From NCBI RefSeq assembly GCF_052030545.1, contig NZ_JBPDIH010000003.1:1-64000 (forward strand): a stretch of DNA of 64,000 nucleotides, in the 5' to 3' direction. Position 1 is the first letter of the stretch. Each line of letters begins with the position of its first letter. Shown piece after piece: positions 37,436-45,984 of the stretch. Below the pieces are notes generated by a model that had not been told where the DNA came from, searched no databases, and saw nothing but the letters and a program-made list of their open reading frames with translations. The stretch comes from CANMXU01 sp052030545 (GTDB lineage: Bacteria; Pseudomonadota; Gammaproteobacteria; Enterobacterales; Alteromonadaceae). The translations under genes and the position numbers were made by a program.

Positions 37436-38113
37436 ATGAAAAAATCAAATGATATTGAACTAAATAACGCTGAATTAATTGAACAGGCTATAAGAAATAA
37501 AATTAATAAAAAATTAGGTATGAAATTGCTTGAAACACGAAGTGATTGGGTAGTAGAGCAAATTGAAATGCTCCTGAATTGTTACCCTATATTAAGAAAA
37601 TATAATTATAAAACAATGGGGTTAGAAAAGCTTTACGCTTTAATCTTAAAACTCAGTGAACATCTTGAAATGGATCATGAAGAGCAAGATGATTTATTGT
37701 TCGTAGAATATACAAATGAACTTAAATCAATAATGTCATTAAAAGAAATGTTCCTCTGGCTATTATTAGGAGCTTTTAAAGATAAATCACATGTACATTT
37801 TAAATTCGATGAATGTGTACTCAATAAGCTTAAAATTGATAAAAAAGGTGCAATAGACTATCTCTGTGATAACTCATATTTAATCCCCCTATCTGAAAAA
37901 AAAGAATATCACTTTATTATGTCAATCGCTTCAGTTTTAAGTTTTAACTACAAAAAGCTAGATCCAATAATTAATACGATTTTATCTATACAAAAAAATA
38001 GTAATAAAAATTTATCACTCTTAAATTATATTGAATATAACCGCACAGGAAAAAATATAGACTTACATCCAGAGCTGAAAAAACAGTCTAAAAGGATAAA
38101 AATCAAAATTTAA
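37436..38113 (+). CDS. Hypothetical protein between relaxase and rep
   Basis: A 225-residue, mostly helical protein with a lysine-rich C-terminus (ELKKQSKRIKIKI). No ribosome-binding site is obvious before the ATG. I do not recognise a family. Its position, divergent from the relaxase and upstream of the iteron region, suggests a plasmid maintenance or mobilisation accessory role, but nothing in the sequence proves it. Strong A/T bias at third codon positions matches the rest of this module. Confidence 0.6.
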   Translation: MKKSNDIELNNAELIEQAIRNKINKKLGMKLLETRSDWVVEQIEMLLNCYPILRKYNYKTMGLEKLYALILKLSEHLEMDHEEQDDLLFVEYTNELKSIMSLKEMFLWLLLGAFKDKSHVHFKFDECVLNKLKIDKKGAIDYLCDNSYLIPLSEKKEYHFIMSIASVLSFNYKKLDPIINTILSIQKNSNKNLSLLNYIEYNRTGKNIDLHPELKKQSKRIKIKI

Positions 38114-38258
38114 ATTTCGAAGAAATTCCACTACAGACAAGCGAAGCTTATAGAAAATTGAGTTCAGCTACTTATTCATGCCGCTGATTGTGATTAACTG
38201 AATTATTTAACTCTATGTTCAAGAACTCACTATAAAAAATAATTTACAATATTACTTT

Positions 38259-38303
38259 GAGAGCTAGAAGTGTTTACGAAGTAAATAATTAGGCTCTCTT
38301 TTA
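38259..38303 (+). terminator. Possible terminator upstream of the iterons
   Basis: GAGAGC and GCTCTC are paired across about 28 nt that include an inner TTTA/TAAA hairpin, followed by TTTT. It would separate the 225-residue gene from the origin region. The region 38114-38372 otherwise holds nothing recognised. Confidence 0.35.
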
Positions 38304-38372
38304 AAAGTACTATTAAAAAATCTTTAAGTGACTCTGAACCGTCCTAAAAATAAGGCGTAGAAACTAGCTTGG

Positions 38373-38463
38373 TAAGTCAGTTGCACATTAAAGTAAGTCA
38401 ACCACACCCCAAAAGTCAGTCATTTACACTTTTAAAGCCATTAAATAGGTCAGTCATTTACAC
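38373..38463. repeat. Iteron-like direct repeats, candidate replication origin
   Basis: Two exact copies of GTCAGTCATTTACAC (38415-38429 and 38449-38463), with related copies GTCAGTTGCAC at 38376 and GTCAACCACAC at 38397. All are in the same direction and directly upstream of the Rep-like gene. This is the usual arrangement of an iteron-controlled plasmid origin. Confidence 0.55.
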
Positions 38464-38541
38464 CTCCATTGATTAAATTTAAAACTTTTTTCGTATTAAC
38501 TATTGATTTAATAAAAATCTGTGAGCTTATTAAAGGTATAT

Positions 38542-39369
38542 ATGGAGAAACAAATGAAACAAAAAATAAAAACAAAAGGTTTGTACCTCAATGGACATGA
38601 AGCTGTTATGCCTAGTTCATTAACTCAATCAAAAATATTTAGTGTTATGGGGAAAAATAACTTAAAACTTAGACAACAAAAAACAAAATATACAGAAGTA
38701 AGAACTAAAAACGAAGCGCATACCTATACGGGGTACAAGTTAGATATTAAATACGATTATCCAATATACCATTACTTGTTAAGAGAAAAGCAACTACAAG
38801 GCTCTACATTAGTAACGATTGATTTTAATTTAATGTTAGATGCGATAGGTAAACAAATTAGACCAGAAAATAGAAAGGCATTGTACAACAGGATTAAGCA
38901 ATTTAAATATTGTGAAATATCTGTAACCAAATATGCTGGAAATGAAGAAAAAGACAAATTACCTTTAGTTGACACATCTTTTATATTAGAGATTAGAAAA
39001 ATATCAGAGTTTGTATATACAGTACTTTTTTCAAAAGAGGTAGATGAGTTAGTAAACGATTTTGATACTCAAAAAATAGATTTAGTCGAATTTAAAAAGC
39101 TTAAGAAAAGGCCTTCAATGGCTATTTATTTACAGATTAAATCTTATGGGTACATTCGATCACATTCAATCAATATATTGTTTGATAAATTTAAGGTTCA
39201 CTATGATGAATCGAGAACTAATAGACAAATAAGACAAGATTTACTTATAGGTTTCAATGAACTGAAAGAGAAGGGGATGATTAAGGAGTTTGAAGAGGGT
39301 AGAACAAAAGAAACGAAAGAAAAAACATTTAAAATTATAAAAATCAAGAAAAATAGTAAAGCTGAATAA
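38542..39369 (+). CDS. Putative plasmid-type replication initiator
   Basis: A 275-residue basic protein. It reads as two winged-helix-like halves: LVTIDFNLMLDAIGKQIRPE then NRKALYNRIKQFKYCEISV, and later SMAIYLQIKSYGYIRSH then QIRQDLLIGFNELKEKGMI. This layout is typical of Rep_3/RepB-like initiators. The frame opens with a GTG at 38521; ATGs at 38542 (after AAAGG) and 38554 (after GGAG) are better starts. Iteron-like repeats lie just upstream. It may let the island replicate after excision. Family assignment is by pattern only. Confidence 0.5.
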   Translation: MEKQMKQKIKTKGLYLNGHEAVMPSSLTQSKIFSVMGKNNLKLRQQKTKYTEVRTKNEAHTYTGYKLDIKYDYPIYHYLLREKQLQGSTLVTIDFNLMLDAIGKQIRPENRKALYNRIKQFKYCEISVTKYAGNEEKDKLPLVDTSFILEIRKISEFVYTVLFSKEVDELVNDFDTQKIDLVEFKKLKKRPSMAIYLQIKSYGYIRSHSINILFDKFKVHYDESRTNRQIRQDLLIGFNELKEKGMIKEFEEGRTKETKEKTFKIIKIKKNSKAE

Positions 39370-39371
39370 AG

Positions 39372-39397
39372 TTAGATAGTTAATTTTAACTATCTAA
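39372..39397. repeat. 12-bp perfect dyad after the rep gene
   Basis: TTAGATAGTTAA and TTAACTATCTAA are separated by two bases, 2 bp after the rep stop codon. The lack of a T run argues against a classical terminator. It may be a transcript end or a protein-binding site. Confidence 0.45.
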
Positions 39398-39527
39398 TCG
39401 ATCAATATCTTAGCAGATTGAAGGTTCTGTTTTTTGCGTAATAACTCGAAATAGTTCATACCAAGCGAACCTCCTACCCTTAGTGAAACCTCAGTTCTAT
39501 CTATATAAAAATTAAATAAAACATTGT

Positions 39528-39560
39528 TTGATATTGAAACGATATTTGATATTGTATCAA
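39528..39560. promoter_or_regulatory. Candidate operator before the 94-residue gene
   Basis: TTGATATTG occurs twice, 18 bp apart (39528 and 39546). The second copy belongs to the perfect dyad TTGATA-TTG-TATCAA. The site is about 30-60 bp upstream of the start codon, overlapping where the promoter should be, which suits autoregulation. Confidence 0.4.
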
Positions 39561-39587
39561 TATTAAGTATTCATAAAGAGATTCATT

Positions 39588-39872
39588 ATGATGTCAGGAA
39601 TTGATGGTGGTAATTGTATTTTAAGCTCTATGGCTAAAACCAGAGTTGAAAGCAATATGATTGATGGTGCTGAAGTTGTTGGTACTAAAGGAAGTTATAT
39701 TGTGACCTTTAAAGGCAATGCGGCTGAATGGGAAGATAAATCAATCGTTTTGAGCAGTTCAAGGCAGCCATATGAACCAAGAATTTTTAAAAGTTTAGAT
39801 GGTGCAATTGCTGAACTTACCAGAATTGGCTTAAACGAAGCCTCTGTAAAAATTATAGAAAATGATAAATAA
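39588..39872 (+). CDS. Small hypothetical protein, possibly plasmid maintenance
   Basis: A 94-residue protein. The C-terminal pattern R-x-FKSLDGAIAELTRIGLNEASVKI recalls small proteins encoded near plasmid partition genes, but I am not sure of the family. An AAAGAG precedes the two adjacent ATG codons. A dyad-containing operator-like region lies just upstream, and the type III modification gene follows 80 bp downstream. Confidence 0.5.
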   Translation: MMSGIDGGNCILSSMAKTRVESNMIDGAEVVGTKGSYIVTFKGNAAEWEDKSIVLSSSRQPYEPRIFKSLDGAIAELTRIGLNEASVKIIENDK

Positions 39873-39952
39873 AAAATTAATTTATAAATCTTTATAAAAA
39901 ATATCATTACAAGTATTCAAATTTTCAGGTCTTATTTCTAGGTACTATACCC

Positions 39953-41890
39953 ATGACAATACAAGAAGAAACACTTCATTCAAATATCGAAACAGTAAAT
40001 AGCAAGCAAATAGCAACGTTGAAAAAACATTTTCCTCAGTGTTTTGATAATGATGGTAATTTTATTCAAGAAAAAATGCTTGAAGTTGTTAATCAAAATA
40101 AAATCGATTTATCAAAAGAATCATACAATTTAGATTGGCTTGGTAAATCGTATGCTCGCTTACTTACAAACTTACCACCGAAAACATTGATTAATGAAGA
40201 TGTTAAACATAATCAGCTAGAAACAAACCAAAATAGTAAGAATTTACTCATTAAAGGTGACAACCTTGAAGTGCTTAAGCATATGGTAAATGCTTATTCT
40301 GAAAAGGTGAAAATGATATATATCGACCCACCATATAATACTGGTGGTGATGGGTTTGTGTATAACGATGACCGAAAATTTACCAAAGAACAACTTAGTG
40401 AGCTGGCTAGTATTGACCTGGATGAAGCTGAACGTATATTAGAATTTACTGCTAAAGGCTCCAACAGCCATAGTGCATGGTTAACATTTATGTATCCTAG
40501 GCTCTATATTGCAAGAGAACTATTAACGGATGAAGGAGTTGTTTTCATATCAATTGATGATAATGAATTATCACAACTTAAAATTTTATGCGATGAAGTC
40601 TTTGGAGAGCAAAATTTTTTAGGGCAATTTATTATTAATTCATCACCTAGCGCAATTGATTACGGACATATAGCCAAAACTCACGAGTACGCTTTGTTTT
40701 ATGCAAAAGATTCTTTCACTGCAACGACTCAGCATTTAGAAGATGAAGATAAAACCTTTAAGTATAAAGATTCAATTAGTGAATTTAATCTGTATCCATT
40801 ATATAACGGTAATGTTGCGTTTAATCCAACCACCAGACCTAATTTGCATTATCCATTTTATTTAAATCCTATAAAAAAGACTGAGCAGGATTTTTATGAA
40901 ATAGGTTTAGAAAAAATTGAAGGTTGGGTTGAGGTGTACCCTGTTGTTTCAAAGAAAGATAAAATATCAAGGGTTTGGCGATGGGGTAAACCCAAAGCCA
41001 AAGAAAATTTGAATAAAGAAATAGTAGGGTATCGAACCGATCAAGGTGAATACAGAGTAGTTCAAAAAACTCGACTTACTGGAAAGATGATAAGGTCTTT
41101 GCATATTGATAAAGATGTGTCGAGTCGAAAAGGTACGGCTGAAGTCCAAGAGTTATTTGGTAGTAAGGTCTTCAGCTTTCCTAAACCTGTGAGCTTAATT
41201 AAAAGATTCGTAGAAGCTTCAACGTTTAATGATGATATAGTTTTAGATTTTTTCTCTGGTTCTGGCACAACAGCTCACGCAGTAATGGAGTATTGTTCAG
41301 AACATAAACAAAAACGAAAGTTTATTGCCATTCAAATTGATGAGAAAACCTCCCCTGATAGCATTGCACATGGTGAGGGATTTAATACAATATTTGAAAT
41401 AACAAAAGCTCGCTTACTAAAAGCGTCTGAAAAAATTAAAGGAAATAACCCTGCGTTCAATGGTGATTTAGGCTTTAAGGTTTTTGAAACTATAAAAGAT
41501 TTTCGTGATAACACTGATAAAGAATTATCATTATCAAATTTAACTATGTTCGATGATGAAGTTTTAACAGAAGAACAATATCAAAGCTTATTAACTACTT
41601 GGTCATTATATGATGGTAGTTTACTCACAACTAACATAGAAAATATAAATTTAGCTGGTTATCAAGCTCACTATTGTGATGGACGTTTGTATTTCATTGC
41701 GCCTAATTTCTCTACTGATGCAATAAAAGAGTTATTAACTAAGCTAGATTCAGACAATGAATTTTCACCGCATAAAGTTGTTTTTTATGGTAATAATTTT
41801 GAGAGTGCAAAACAGATGGAGCTAAATGAAGCTCTGAAAAGTTATGCAAATAAAAAATCATTAGAAATTGATATTGTGGTGAGGTATTAA
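39953..41890 (+). CDS. mod: Type III restriction-modification methyltransferase (Mod)
   Basis: A 645-residue DNA methyltransferase of the beta class. Motif IV DPPYNT is at residues 125-130 and the SAM-binding motif DFFSGSGTTAHAV at about 432-444, in that order. The DPPY form indicates N6-adenine methylation. The middle part (about 230-400) would be the target-recognition domain, which sets the site specificity. The C-terminal tail contacts Res. Mod ends exactly where res begins. Low GC suggests recent transfer. No simple repeat tract that would phase-vary the gene was seen. Confidence 0.92.
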   Translation: MTIQEETLHSNIETVNSKQIATLKKHFPQCFDNDGNFIQEKMLEVVNQNKIDLSKESYNLDWLGKSYARLLTNLPPKTLINEDVKHNQLETNQNSKNLLIKGDNLEVLKHMVNAYSEKVKMIYIDPPYNTGGDGFVYNDDRKFTKEQLSELASIDLDEAERILEFTAKGSNSHSAWLTFMYPRLYIARELLTDEGVVFISIDDNELSQLKILCDEVFGEQNFLGQFIINSSPSAIDYGHIAKTHEYALFYAKDSFTATTQHLEDEDKTFKYKDSISEFNLYPLYNGNVAFNPTTRPNLHYPFYLNPIKKTEQDFYEIGLEKIEGWVEVYPVVSKKDKISRVWRWGKPKAKENLNKEIVGYRTDQGEYRVVQKTRLTGKMIRSLHIDKDVSSRKGTAEVQELFGSKVFSFPKPVSLIKRFVEASTFNDDIVLDFFSGSGTTAHAVMEYCSEHKQKRKFIAIQIDEKTSPDSIAHGEGFNTIFEITKARLLKASEKIKGNNPAFNGDLGFKVFETIKDFRDNTDKELSLSNLTMFDDEVLTEEQYQSLLTTWSLYDGSLLTTNIENINLAGYQAHYCDGRLYFIAPNFSTDAIKELLTKLDSDNEFSPHKVVFYGNNFESAKQMELNEALKSYANKKSLEIDIVVRY

Positions 41891-44788
41891 ATGTCTGGTT
41901 TTACTTTTGAAAAGGACTTACCTCATCAAGAAGCTGGAATTAGTGCCGTAATGAGTTTATTTCTTGGTGCAGAGCCTGAGCTATCTTTGGATCCAGTGAC
42001 TCAATTATTAGCTAACCCTGAATTGAATATTTCTGATCCACAATACTACGCCAATATTAAAGCAGTGCAAGATTATAATAATATTGAACACAGTAAAGAA
42101 TATTATGATTGTAGCAATATTATTGATGTTTCAATGGAAACAGGTACAGGTAAAACATTTACCTATACCAAAACCATGTATGATTTAAATAAATCATTTG
42201 GTGTTAATAAATTTATAGTCATAGTGCCAACATTATCGATTAAAGCTGGTACGGTGAATTTTCTAAAAAGTGATGCATTAAAAGATCATTTTAGAAAAAC
42301 TAAACGTGAAATTAAAACGTATGTTGTAGAAAGCAAAAAAGGCTCAAATAAGAATAAAAAAGCTTATATGCCGCAATCAATACATGACTTTGTTAATGCG
42401 AACAGTGTTAATCAAAAATATATCCATGTATTAATTATTAACTCAGGGATGATCAACTCTGATTCATTACAAAAAGATAAATATGATACTGGTTTATTTA
42501 ATAATCAGTTTGATTGCCCTGTAGATGCGTTACAAGCTGTTAAACCCATTATTATTGTTGATGAACCTCATAAGTTTCCAACAGCTAAAAAGACATGGGA
42601 AAATATCGAAAGAATCAATGCTCAATATATTATTCGATATGGTGCAACATTTAATGAGTATAAGAATCTTGTATATCGTTTAACCGCAGTAGATGCCTTT
42701 AATGATGATCTTGTAAAAGGTATTAATGCGTATATCGAAGATGTTGTTGGTGATGATAGTGCCAATTTAAAATTAAAGAGCATAAAAGAAAAAGAAGCGT
42801 TTTTTGAATTAAATGAAAGTGGTAATAAGCAAAGGTTTTCATTTATTAAAGGTGAATCGTTAGTTAAAGCGCATAGCGAAATTCATGATCTCATTATAGA
42901 TGGTATTAGTAAAACATCTGTAGCTTTAAGTAATGGTATACAACTAAAAGTTGGTGAATCACTAAACCCATATTCTTACGCTGAAACACTTGAAGATAAT
43001 ATGATGCGTAAAGCGATTAAAGAGCACTTTAATCTTGAACGTGAATTATTGACGCAAAAACCACGCATTAAGCCTCTTTCATTATTCTTTATTGATGATA
43101 TTGAAGGTTATCGTGATGGTAATGATCTTTCAGGAAGTTTAAAGAAAAAGTTTGAAGAATGGATTATTGCAGAAGCTGAAGAATGTTTAAAAACTGAAAC
43201 TAATGAGTTTTATCGAGAGTATCTTGAGAAAACAATCAAAGATGTATCTTTAGTACACGGTGGTTATTTCTCTAAAGATAATAGTGATAAAGATGATAAA
43301 ATTGAACAAGAAATAAATGAAATTCTTCATGATAAAGAATTATTATTATCATTAGATAATCCAAGACGTTTTATCTTTTCTAAATGGACGCTGAGAGAAG
43401 GTTGGGATAATCCTAACGTATTCCAAATTTGTAAATTACGTTCTAGTGGTAGCACAACGTCAAAACTTCAAGAAGTGGGGCGTGGGCTTCGTTTACCTGT
43501 AAACGAATATATGGCTCGTGTAAAAGATAAAGTATTTAGTCTGAACTATTATGTTGATTTTACCGAAAAGGATTTTGTGAATACATTAATCACTGAGGTT
43601 AATGAGTCTTCGTTTAAAGAAACTATTCCAACAAAATTAACACAAGAAATTAAAGATAAAATTCACTCAGAATACCCTGATAAATCAGCACTAAAATTAA
43701 TGATGGACTTAGTATCTAAGGATATTATTGATGAAAATGAAAACTTTATTGGTAGTGATGGTTATCAACGGTTAAAAGCTGAATACCCCAAAGCATTTCC
43801 TACTGGAGTTAAAGCCAATAAGATTAAAAAAGCTGATGGGGCTAAAAAGCGTACTCCTATGCGAGTAGGAAAATACCAAGAGCTTAAAAGTTTATGGGAA
43901 ATTATTAATAATAAAGCCGTACTTGAATATAAAATAGAAGATGAAAATCAGTTTTTAGATCTTTTTAAACAGTACCTTAATAAAGAAGCTAGTAGCTTTA
44001 AAAAAACAGGTGTAAGAACTCGTATTGAACAAGTTTATATTCATAATGAGATAGCAATGTCTCGTGATGTTTATAAAGAAGATGATGACTTTGCTAAATT
44101 TAGCACAATGGATTATCGAGAGTTTTTAGAACGTTTATCACAACTCGCATTTATTAAAATATCTACATTGCATAAAGCTTTTGTGGAAATGAAAGATAAT
44201 ATAGATATAACTGAATATTTAAATATTCAAACCATTCGTAAAATTAAATCTGGTTTTAGTTTATTTTTATTGAGTAATGCTTTTAATAAATTTCAATTAG
44301 ATTATAAAGTTATTTCAAACACTGTTCACCCAAGTAAATTTACCAATGATAGAGGTGAACCTTTAAAAGATGTGCTTTCAAGTGACTTAGGTGTGAAAAG
44401 TGATGATGAGGTGTTACCACATAAATCATATTTGTTTGAAGATGTTTTTTATGATTCTGATTTAGAAAGAAAAAATATAATTGATGAAATAGAACATGTA
44501 ACAGTGTTTACAAAAATACCAAAGAACTCAATAAAAATACCTGTAGCTGGTGGTTTTACTTATTCGCCTGATTTTGCATATGTTGTAAAAACTAAAACTA
44601 ATCAGATTTTAAACTTTGTTGTTGAAACAAAAAATGTTGATAGACCTGATAGCTTACGTGAAGAAGAAACTCGCAAGATAAAACATGCTCAAGCATTGTT
44701 TAACAAGATTAATGAAAAGGTGCAGGTTAATTTTGAAACTCAGTTTGCTAATGATTTAGTAAAAGATTTAATTCAAAAACATTTATAA
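41891..44788 (+). CDS. res: Type III restriction endonuclease (Res)
   Basis: A 965-residue protein. An SF2 helicase-like ATPase comes first: motif I METGTGKT at about residues 82-89, motif II DEPHKF near 223, and motif VI QEVGRGLRLPV near 530. The C-terminal nuclease domain has the PD-(D/E)xK pattern SPDFAYVV...NFVVETKN at about 891-915. The length is normal and no frame is broken, so the system should be active. It starts at the base after the mod stop codon and is followed by a terminator. Confidence 0.92.
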   Translation: MSGFTFEKDLPHQEAGISAVMSLFLGAEPELSLDPVTQLLANPELNISDPQYYANIKAVQDYNNIEHSKEYYDCSNIIDVSMETGTGKTFTYTKTMYDLNKSFGVNKFIVIVPTLSIKAGTVNFLKSDALKDHFRKTKREIKTYVVESKKGSNKNKKAYMPQSIHDFVNANSVNQKYIHVLIINSGMINSDSLQKDKYDTGLFNNQFDCPVDALQAVKPIIIVDEPHKFPTAKKTWENIERINAQYIIRYGATFNEYKNLVYRLTAVDAFNDDLVKGINAYIEDVVGDDSANLKLKSIKEKEAFFELNESGNKQRFSFIKGESLVKAHSEIHDLIIDGISKTSVALSNGIQLKVGESLNPYSYAETLEDNMMRKAIKEHFNLERELLTQKPRIKPLSLFFIDDIEGYRDGNDLSGSLKKKFEEWIIAEAEECLKTETNEFYREYLEKTIKDVSLVHGGYFSKDNSDKDDKIEQEINEILHDKELLLSLDNPRRFIFSKWTLREGWDNPNVFQICKLRSSGSTTSKLQEVGRGLRLPVNEYMARVKDKVFSLNYYVDFTEKDFVNTLITEVNESSFKETIPTKLTQEIKDKIHSEYPDKSALKLMMDLVSKDIIDENENFIGSDGYQRLKAEYPKAFPTGVKANKIKKADGAKKRTPMRVGKYQELKSLWEIINNKAVLEYKIEDENQFLDLFKQYLNKEASSFKKTGVRTRIEQVYIHNEIAMSRDVYKEDDDFAKFSTMDYREFLERLSQLAFIKISTLHKAFVEMKDNIDITEYLNIQTIRKIKSGFSLFLLSNAFNKFQLDYKVISNTVHPSKFTNDRGEPLKDVLSSDLGVKSDDEVLPHKSYLFEDVFYDSDLERKNIIDEIEHVTVFTKIPKNSIKIPVAGGFTYSPDFAYVVKTKTNQILNFVVETKNVDRPDSLREEETRKIKHAQALFNKINEKVQVNFETQFANDLVKDLIQKHL

Positions 44789-44800
44789 TACAAAATAAAT

Positions 44801-44825
44801 GCCTCTCTTTAGAGGCTATTTTTAT
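44801..44825 (+). terminator. Terminator of the mod-res operon
   Basis: GCCTCT and AGAGGC pair around a 4-nt loop, followed by TATTTTTAT on the plus strand, 12 bp after the res stop. Confidence 0.75.
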
Positions 44826-44872
44826 CTTTATGGATAAGGAACGTAAAAAAATCTTTTGCTAATTAATATTAA

Positions 44873-45154
44873 TTAGCTCTTTTTATATTCTTTGATTTGA
44901 AATGGTAGGTATTCATACGTATATCGGCCTCTTATATACCAAGGGGCATTAGTAATAAGCCTTGATATTTTAAGATTTTTACCTCGAAAAATGGTTTTAA
45001 CTTCACGGTGATTAATTCTTCTGATTGTTATACCTATTTCTTGCAATTTATTAAAATCGGTTTCATTTACATCTGGCGAAGTACCATTTAAGTAGCAATC
45101 TGCTAAATTTTTTAAAAATACGAAAGCTTCTTTTTCTCTTTTATTTAATTTCAT
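44873..45154 (-). CDS. Small hypothetical protein (93 residues)
   Basis: MKLNKREKEAFVFLKNLADC at the start, basic overall, with a charged C-terminus (QIKEYKKS). No motif recognised. It lies convergent to res and is as AT-rich as the rest of the island. It could be a small regulator, but nothing supports a specific role. Confidence 0.5.
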   Translation of the reverse strand: MKLNKREKEAFVFLKNLADCYLNGTSPDVNETDFNKLQEIGITIRRINHREVKTIFRGKNLKISRLITNAPWYIRGRYTYEYLPFQIKEYKKS

Positions 45155-45381
45155 AATAATAATTTCCTATCTTTTTTTATTTTTTGGATGAGTGGATTCC
45201 TTCAGCCACTCACTGAATTTTATATTTGTTTTTTATTATAATTATCTGATAAACATCAGAATTAATTAAAATTATTGGTAGGTAATTAATCGAAATATTG
45301 TTAGCATATTATTAATCCTATATATCTGTAGCGGTTTTAGGTTCGCCAATATCTAGTTGCACCTAGGTATTGGCATTTAAC

Positions 45382-45753
45382 TTAACTTGAAATTTTATAA
45401 ACCAAATTATCAGGTGTGATTATATGGTTTTGTCCGACTTTAAATTCTTTATTAGTTTGCTTTTCTTTAATTAGTAAAGGTACTAGCGCATAACGAATTA
45501 GGTTGCTGCTTGAAGAGATAAGAACTTCTCTTTCTACATCATATTGCCAATCTTGCTCAAGCTCAATTGAGCTATAACGGTGCTTAGATTTATCAGATTG
45601 ATTCAATAAAAAGTTCTCAAGAGTTAGCTCGTTATCTCTCGATTTGTGAGTGTTAAAATGCTCAAAGCGATCTTGATGCATATAAAATGTTAAGTCATTT
45701 TTGTACTCAAAGTGATTTGTTATTGCTTTGTCTAAAGTTTTTACTATTTTCAT
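45382..45753 (-). CDS. Hypothetical protein (123 residues)
   Basis: The ATG at 45753 is chosen because AAGGA lies 7 bp upstream; an in-frame ATG 13 codons earlier lacks this. The protein begins MKIVKTLDKAITNHFEYKND and has no recognised domain, signal peptide or membrane segment. It lies between the type III system and the PglZ remnant. The stretches 45155-45381 and 45793-45984 hold nothing I can identify. Confidence 0.5.
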   Translation of the reverse strand: MKIVKTLDKAITNHFEYKNDLTFYMHQDRFEHFNTHKSRDNELTLENFLLNQSDKSKHRYSSIELEQDWQYDVEREVLISSSSNLIRYALVPLLIKEKQTNKEFKVGQNHIITPDNLVYKISS

Positions 45754-45984
45754 AATGTTTTCCTTGTTTAAGTCATTAAGACGAGGAAACATTAACAGAT
45801 GAAAAACAGAAAGAAAAGAAAGCTAACTATATGATAATATAGGGAATATACAATAATATAGGAAAGGATTTATAATAATAAAATGGCTGTTTTGATAAAG
45901 TATTCTACAATCCTTTTATCGTCTATATATATCAAAATGAACTTTACTTATAATTAAAAATCCGAAAAAAGTTGAAAAAAATGA

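Noticed and set aside
38373..38463. CRISPR-like array
   Set aside because: Repeats are few, short and unevenly spaced, with no spacer-like units and no cas genes.
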